From NCBI RefSeq assembly GCF_023218175.1, contig NZ_JALPTH010000012.1, positions 62,001 to 126,000 of the forward strand: a stretch of 64,000 nucleotides of DNA, read 5' to 3'. The stretch is from Streptomyces lichenis (GTDB taxonomy: Bacteria > Actinomycetota > Actinomycetes > Streptomycetales > Streptomycetaceae). The position numbers were made by a program, and so were the translations under genes. Under the pieces are notes generated by a model. That model worked only from the letters and a program-made list of their open reading frames with translations, had not been told where the DNA came from and made no database searches. Shown piece by piece: positions 59,940 through 64,000 of the stretch. The first letter of the stretch is position 1. Every line of letters starts with the position of its first letter.

Positions 59940-61312
59940 CGGGCCTCCTGCCCACGGTTGTGCCCGGCCGGGGCGTCGGCACCGGCTTCCTCGCCGTCAT
60001 CGGACGGGACGGGGGCGTGCATCAGGACACGGGCCGCACGGCGGCCGGAGGCGTCCACCACGTCCAGCCGCCAGCCGTCCGGCAGTTCCACGCTGTCCCC
60101 GTTCTTCGGGATACGGCCCAGCTCGGTGGCCACCAGCCCGGCGAGGGTCTCGTACGGACCGTCCGGCACGCGCAGCCCGACGGACTCCAGCTGGTCGGTG
60201 CGGGCGGCGCCGTCCGCCGACCACAGGTCCCGTCCGTCGGCGTCCTGGCCGGCCCGCGCCAGGTCGGGCGTCTCGTGCGGATCGTGCTCGTCGCGCACCT
60301 CGCCCACGACCTCCTCGACGATGTCCTCCAGAGTGACCACACCGGCCGTACCGCCGTACTCGTCGATGACCACCGCCATCGTCGCCTTGCCGGAGAGCCG
60401 GTCCAGCAGCCGGTCGACGGTGAGGGACTCCGGGACGAGCAGCGGCTCGCGCAGTAGCTCGGTGACGGCCGTGCGGGCGCGCTGACCCGCGGGCACCCGC
60501 AGCACGTCCTTGATGTGCACGGTGCCGACGACCGTGTCCAGGCTGCCCCGGTAGACGGGGAAGCGGGACAGCCCGGTGGCCCGGGTGGCGTTGGCGACGT
60601 CCTCGGCGGTGGCCTGGGTGTCCAGGGCGGTGACCTGCACCCGGGGCGTCATCACGTTCTCCGCGCTCAGCTCGGCGAGGCTGAGGGTGCGGACGAAGAG
60701 CTCGGCGGTGTCCGCCTCCAGCGCGCCTTCCCGGGCGGAGTGGCGGGCCAGGGCGACCAGCTCCTGCGGGCTGCGCGCCGAGGCCAGCTCCTCGGCCGGC
60801 TCCAGGCCGAGCGCGCGCACCAGCCGGTTGGCGGTGTTGTTCAGATGGCCGATCAGCGGTTTGAAGGCGGCCGAGAAGAACCGCTGCGGGGTGGCGACCA
60901 CCTTGGCGACGGCGAGGGGCGAGGAGATGGCCCAGTTCTTCGGGACCAGCTCGCCGACCACCATCAGCACGACGGTGGACAGGGCCGTCCCGATCACCAG
61001 CGCCATGGAGGAGGCCACGGAGGCCGACAGGCCGATGTCGCGCAGCGGCCCCCGGATGAGCGCGGCGATGGCGGGCTCGGAGAGCATGCCGACGACCAGA
61101 TTGGTCACCGTGATGCCGAGCTGGGCGCCGGAGAGCTGGAACGTCAGCGACCGTACGGCCTTCAGGGCGCCGGCCGCGCCCCGCTCGCCCCGGTCCACCG
61201 CCCGCTGGAGCTCCCCCCGTTCGACGGTGGTGAGCGAGAACTCGGCCGCCACGAACGCGCCGCAGGCCAGGGAGAGCAGCAGGGCGACGAGGAGCAGGAG
61301 CACTTCGGTCAT
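59936..61312 (-). CDS. CNNM/CorC-type (DUF21 + CBS + CorC_HlyC) membrane protein, full length
   Basis: A 458-aa protein: DUF21 membrane domain (GAFVAAEFSLTTVERGELQ, GELVPKNWAISSP), CBS pair (VMTPRVQVTALDTQATAEDV, TVHIKDVLRVPAG, VVIDEYGGTAGVVTLEDIVE) and a C-terminal CorC_HlyC domain (LESVGLRVPDGPYETLAGLV). This is the standard architecture of bacterial CNNM-like Mg2+/Co2+ transport proteins, formerly called hemolysins. GGAGG 6 nt before the ATG. First gene of the pair. Confidence 0.94.
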   Translation of the reverse strand: MTEVLLLLVALLLSLACGAFVAAEFSLTTVERGELQRAVDRGERGAAGALKAVRSLTFQLSGAQLGITVTNLVVGMLSEPAIAALIRGPLRDIGLSASVASSMALVIGTALSTVVLMVVGELVPKNWAISSPLAVAKVVATPQRFFSAAFKPLIGHLNNTANRLVRALGLEPAEELASARSPQELVALARHSAREGALEADTAELFVRTLSLAELSAENVMTPRVQVTALDTQATAEDVANATRATGLSRFPVYRGSLDTVVGTVHIKDVLRVPAGQRARTAVTELLREPLLVPESLTVDRLLDRLSGKATMAVVIDEYGGTAGVVTLEDIVEEVVGEVRDEHDPHETPDLARAGQDADGRDLWSADGAARTDQLESVGLRVPDGPYETLAGLVATELGRIPKNGDSVELPDGWRLDVVDASGRRAARVLMHAPVPSDDGEEAGADAPAGHNRGQEAR

Positions 61313-61455
61313 CGGTTCACCTCCGTCTTGTTGGCGTAAGGGTTGTTGTCACGTGTGTTGTGGTGCTGGGCGTTGTCGTGATGGCTGTCGTTGTCAGGGG
61401 CGGGTGTCTGTGGTGCGTGTGGTCGCTACTGGGAGGTTCGCCCGGGGATGGACGC

Positions 61456-61947
61456 TCACACCTTCGACTTGCAAGAAGGGTAAAGTGCTGGCAAAGGAGA
61501 ATCGATCACCCGTTCGGGTGGTCGGTCGGTCAGCGGCTTGACCCAGCACCGCCAGTGGTCCTCGCGGCCGTAGCCGGCGGCCGCCCAGGCCGACCGCGCC
61601 CGGTCATTGACCTCCACGACCATCGCGTCCACCCGGCGCCCGCCCAGCGCGGTAAACCGCCGCTCGGCCGCGGTGAGCAGGGCGGTGGCAACGCCTTGCC
61701 GACGGCAGTCGGGATGGACGGCCAACCGGTAGGCGGAGCACCGCCACCCGTCGAACCCGGCTATCACGGTGCCCCACAGCACCCCGTCCCGCTCCGCCGG
61801 CAGCAAGGCCTCGGGGTCCCGTTCCAGGAGACGGGCCACGCCCGCGTGGTCGTCGCTGATGCTGGTGCCCTCGGCGGCCTCCCGCCAGAAGGAGAGCACA
61901 GGGCCGATGTCGGCGGGCACGGCGCATCGGATCCGGAGATCATTCAT
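61456..61947 (-). CDS. GNAT N-acetyltransferase
   Basis: A 163-aa single-domain GNAT: IRCAVPADIGPVLSFWREAA, then YRLAVHPDCRRQGVATALLT (acetyl-CoA loop RRQGVA) and VNDRARSAWAAAGYGRED. ATG at 61947 (MNDLRIRCAVPADIG). The last 20 residues (RPPERVIDSPLPALYPSCKS) look unlike the family and include a CACCCG-TT-CGGGTG hairpin in the DNA (61507-61520), so the natural end may have been extended. Substrate unknown. Confidence 0.83.
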   Translation of the reverse strand: MNDLRIRCAVPADIGPVLSFWREAAEGTSISDDHAGVARLLERDPEALLPAERDGVLWGTVIAGFDGWRCSAYRLAVHPDCRRQGVATALLTAAERRFTALGGRRVDAMVVEVNDRARSAWAAAGYGREDHWRCWVKPLTDRPPERVIDSPLPALYPSCKSKV

Positions 61948-62062
61948 GGGCCGAGCCAAGCACACGGCCCGCCGGGACGGCGGAGCCACCCCGTCCGCGC
62001 GCCCCGTGCGCCCGGTGCGCAGACGGTGGTGACCGGACCCTCAGGCGCCGGCCTCGCGTGGT

Positions 62063-62713
62063 TCAGTCGTCCACCGGTCGGCGCGCGGTGCCGAGGACAC
62101 TGGGCGAGGAGGGGAACGGTACGCCGCCCTCCGGCACCCGTAGCCGCCGGAAGCCGGTGACCTCGAACCCGGCCGCCGACAGCGCGGCCAGCGGGTCACG
62201 GGCCGTGTGGCAGCCACCGAACAGCAGCGGCCACACCGTGCGGTCCGCGACCCGCTGCACGGTGGCGAGCGCCCGCCCCTCGGCCCGGCCGTGTTCGAAG
62301 AACCGCAGCTGTCCGCCGGGCCTCAGCACCCGGCGCAGCTCGGCCAGGGCCCGCGGCAGGTCCCGTACCGAGCAGAGCACCAGCGAGGCGACGGCTGCGT
62401 CAAAGGCCTCGCTCTTCACCGGCAGCGCCTCCGCCACACCCGGCACCACGTCCACCGGCACCTCGGCGCGCAACGCCGCCGCGACCGCCGAGCGGCGCAA
62501 CCGCCGCTCCGGTTCGAGCGCCACCACCTCGGAGACCTGCCCGGGGTAGTGCGGGAAGTTGAGTCCGTTGCCCGCGCCGATCTCGATGACCCGGCCGGAC
62601 AGCCCCGCCAGCAGTTCCGTACGGTGCGCGGCGATTCCGGCCCGGGTCTCCGCAGCCACACTGATCCGCTCGTAGAAGCGGGCGAAGAGGGGGTGGTGTA
62701 CGGGGTCTCGCAT
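62063..62713 (-). CDS. Class I SAM-dependent methyltransferase (METTL7/UbiE-like)
   Basis: A 216-aa methyltransferase: HHPLFARFYERISVAAETRA, motif I GRVIEIGAGNGLNFPHYP, acidic motif VVALEPERRL and FDAAVASLVLCSVRDLPRAL, RRVLRPGGQLRFFEHGRAEG. The closest pattern is the METTL7/phosphatidylethanolamine-methyltransferase-like group; substrate unknown. ATG preceded by GGAGG-type sequence. Confidence 0.88.
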   Translation of the reverse strand: MRDPVHHPLFARFYERISVAAETRAGIAAHRTELLAGLSGRVIEIGAGNGLNFPHYPGQVSEVVALEPERRLRRSAVAAALRAEVPVDVVPGVAEALPVKSEAFDAAVASLVLCSVRDLPRALAELRRVLRPGGQLRFFEHGRAEGRALATVQRVADRTVWPLLFGGCHTARDPLAALSAAGFEVTGFRRLRVPEGGVPFPSSPSVLGTARRPVDD

Positions 62714-62968
62714 CGCGGCCCTCCTGCGTCGGTGGCGAGCGGCGGTCCGGGGAATCGGCAGCGGGGACCGCTGACGGGGGTCAGGTGAAGGGTTCGCCTA
62801 CGAGGATCCTTCCCGGATCGCGCCAAGGTCAGCCCCGCCCCTCCTGCGGTGGGATGCCGGGGTGCCGGGGTGGCAGGATCGGGGCATGCCGCCACGCTTG
62901 CCATATCCGCCGACGCCCCGGTGCGCGTCCGGCTCGACCGACGGATTCCGCCCCCTGGGGCGGGAGCG

Positions 62969-63745
62969 ATGAGGGGCGTGCTGGTCACCGGCGGGTCCCG
63001 GGGTATCGGACGGGCCGTCGCGACGGCGTTCGCCCGGGGCGGGGACCGGGTCGCCGTCCAGTACGCCAGCCGCCGCGAGGACGCTGAGGAGACCCTGCGC
63101 CTGCTGCCCGGCACCGGCCATGTGCTGATCGAGGCCGATCTCGGCGAGCCCGGGGCGGCCGAGCGGGTGGTGGCCGCGGCGGTGAAAGGGCTCCGCGACG
63201 GCGGTGCGGAGGGGGTCGACGTGCTGGTCAACAACGCCGCGGTGGCGCCGTCGGCCGACAACCGCCACCCGGTGGCGGAGGTGTCCCTGGAGGAGTGGCG
63301 GGCGGTCTGGCGCCGGATGACGGACGTCAACCTGCTCGCGGCCGCCGACCTGACCTGGGCGGTGGCCCGCCACCTCATCGACCGCGGGGCGTCGGGCAGC
63401 ATCGTGAACGTCGGCTCGCGCGGGGCGTTCCGGGGTGAGCCGGAGTTCCCCGCCTACGGGGCCGCCAAGGCGGCGCTGCACGCCTTCGGCCAGTCGATGG
63501 CCGTCGCACTCGCCCCGCACGGCATCGCGGTGACCGCGGTCGCGCCGGGGTTCGTCGCCACGGAGCGCCAGGCGGCCAAGCTCGCCGGTGAGGCAGGGGA
63601 GGCGCTGCGTACGGAGAGCCCGTTCGGGCGGGTGGGCACCGCCGAGGAAATTGCCGCGGCCGTGCACTTCCTCGCCTCCCCGGCCGCGGTCTGGGCCTCC
63701 GGCACGGTCGTGGACCTCAACGGCGCGTCCTATCTGCGGACCTGA
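62969..63745 (+). CDS. SDR-family oxidoreductase (FabG-like)
   Basis: A 258-aa short-chain dehydrogenase with TGGSRGIGRAVATAFARGGD (cofactor motif TGxxxGxG), LVNNAAVAP, SIVNVGSRGAF (catalytic Ser), YGAAKAALHAF (Tyr/Lys) and the end WASGTVVDLNGASYLRT. It starts MRGVLVTGGSRG behind GGGAG. The longer frame from 62849 is rejected because the extra residues are unlike the family. Substrate unknown. Confidence 0.9.
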   Translation: MRGVLVTGGSRGIGRAVATAFARGGDRVAVQYASRREDAEETLRLLPGTGHVLIEADLGEPGAAERVVAAAVKGLRDGGAEGVDVLVNNAAVAPSADNRHPVAEVSLEEWRAVWRRMTDVNLLAAADLTWAVARHLIDRGASGSIVNVGSRGAFRGEPEFPAYGAAKAALHAFGQSMAVALAPHGIAVTAVAPGFVATERQAAKLAGEAGEALRTESPFGRVGTAEEIAAAVHFLASPAAVWASGTVVDLNGASYLRT

Positions 63746-63787
63746 GGGTCTTGCCTGCGGATGCCGGGCCTCGGGCGCGGCGCGCCC

Positions 63788-63980
63788 CGGGCCTCCAGCC
63801 GCAGACCCGAAGCGCGGGCCGTGCGCGGTACGCGGCCGCGCGCCGGGCCTCCGGCTGCGGGCCCGAAAGCCCGTACCGTGCACTGGCGACCCCGGCTGCG
63901 GACCTGCGCCTCCGGCTGCCCCGCGTAACTGCGAGCGCGCACCGGGCCTCCGGCCGCGGACCCGAAGCCCCGGCCGAGGG
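63788..63980. repeat. Imperfect GC-rich repeats at the right edge
   Basis: GGGCCTCCAGCCGCAGACCC, GGGCCTCCGGCTGCGGGCCC and GGGCCTCCGGCCGCGGACCC with CGAAGC/CGAAAGCC following each, separated by GCGCGGTACGCGGCCGCGC-type spacers. It looks like a decayed tandem array in the space after the FabG-like gene. No gene is supported up to the window edge. Confidence 0.6.
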
Positions 63981-64000
63981 CGGTATACGGCCGCGCGCGG

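Noticed and set aside
61507..61520. CACCCG-TT-CGGGTG hairpin as a terminator
   Set aside because: It lies inside the coding end of the GNAT gene with a 2-nt loop, so it cannot fold as a normal terminator stem-loop at that size.
1..64000. CRISPR array, tRNA, rRNA, intact insertion sequence or prophage
   Set aside because: No spaced identical repeats with variable spacers, no recognisable cloverleaf, and no complete transposase or phage structural gene was seen; the tandem repeats present are contiguous arrays.

Overview
The window is very GC-rich, with short intergenic gaps, many GTG/TTG starts and several leaderless-type starts (a -10-like hexamer 6-8 nt before the start codon). This gene content is typical of Streptomyces or a close relative. 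No rRNA, tRNA, CRISPR array or intact transposon was recognised. Everything here was read by eye: family names come from recognised motifs, not from database searches.

Layout. (1) 1-4.7 kb is ordinary chromosome: the start of an apolipoprotein N-acyltransferase gene running off the left edge, uppP, a TVP38/TMEM64 membrane protein, a spermidine-synthase-like protein and an MFS transporter. (2) About 4.7-23.8 kb looks like an accessory island. The MFS gene has lost its normal 5' end exactly where foreign sequence begins. Gene debris follows: a DciA/DUF721-like fragment, an HTH-regulator fragment, an N-terminal Mur-ligase fragment, a LacI fragment, the tail of a duplicated membrane protein and a frameshifted gene. 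Mixed with it are intact accessory genes: a gamma-butyrolactone-receptor-type TetR regulator, a HAD phosphatase, dhaK/dhaL, a VOC protein, and six secreted proteins including a trypsin-like protease, a peptidase-inhibitor-like protein, a 1125-aa RHS/YD-repeat protein with a hydrophobic C-terminal tip, and a ricin-B lectin. (3) 24-29.1 kb returns to housekeeping-type genes: thioesterase, DedA, gamma-carbonic anhydrase, hexapeptide acyltransferase, XRE-cupin regulator and CoA-binding protein.

(4) 29.2-34.1 kb holds the most striking locus. It is a two-gene operon of a 124-aa Trypco1 (CU044_2847-like) protein and a 1441-aa protein combining a trypsin-like protease, an nSTAND-type NTPase, one membrane helix and a beta-propeller-like region. 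This is the architecture of predicted NTP-dependent biological-conflict (defence or self-recognition) systems. A pentamer array and a hexamer array lie just downstream. (5) 34.2-51.2 kb carries an IMPACT/YigZ protein, an alpha/beta hydrolase, sbcD-sbcC, an SDR, a DUF885 protein, a divergent Lrp/PLP-enzyme pair, a GNAT-ACT membrane protein, a GntR regulator with a palindrome over its own promoter, a cupin and a ROK regulator. (6) 51.2-54.4 kb has mug, purB and an SGNH hydrolase. (7) 54.5-57.7 kb is a tightly coupled four-gene operon (EF-hand protein, isopropylmalate-dehydrogenase-like enzyme, isochorismatase-like hydrolase, SAM methyltransferase) with a strong operator-like palindrome upstream. 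It is a candidate undescribed small-molecule pathway. (8) 58-63.7 kb has two GNATs, two overlapping CNNM/CorC-type transporters, a methyltransferase and a FabG-like reductase, and the window ends in GC-rich repeats.

Several intergenic regions carry tandem repeats (21, 34 and 45 bp units and microsatellites), often grown from the 3' end of a neighbouring gene. Strong hairpins at 22.5, 25.7, 46.9 and 48.8 kb are likely terminators.
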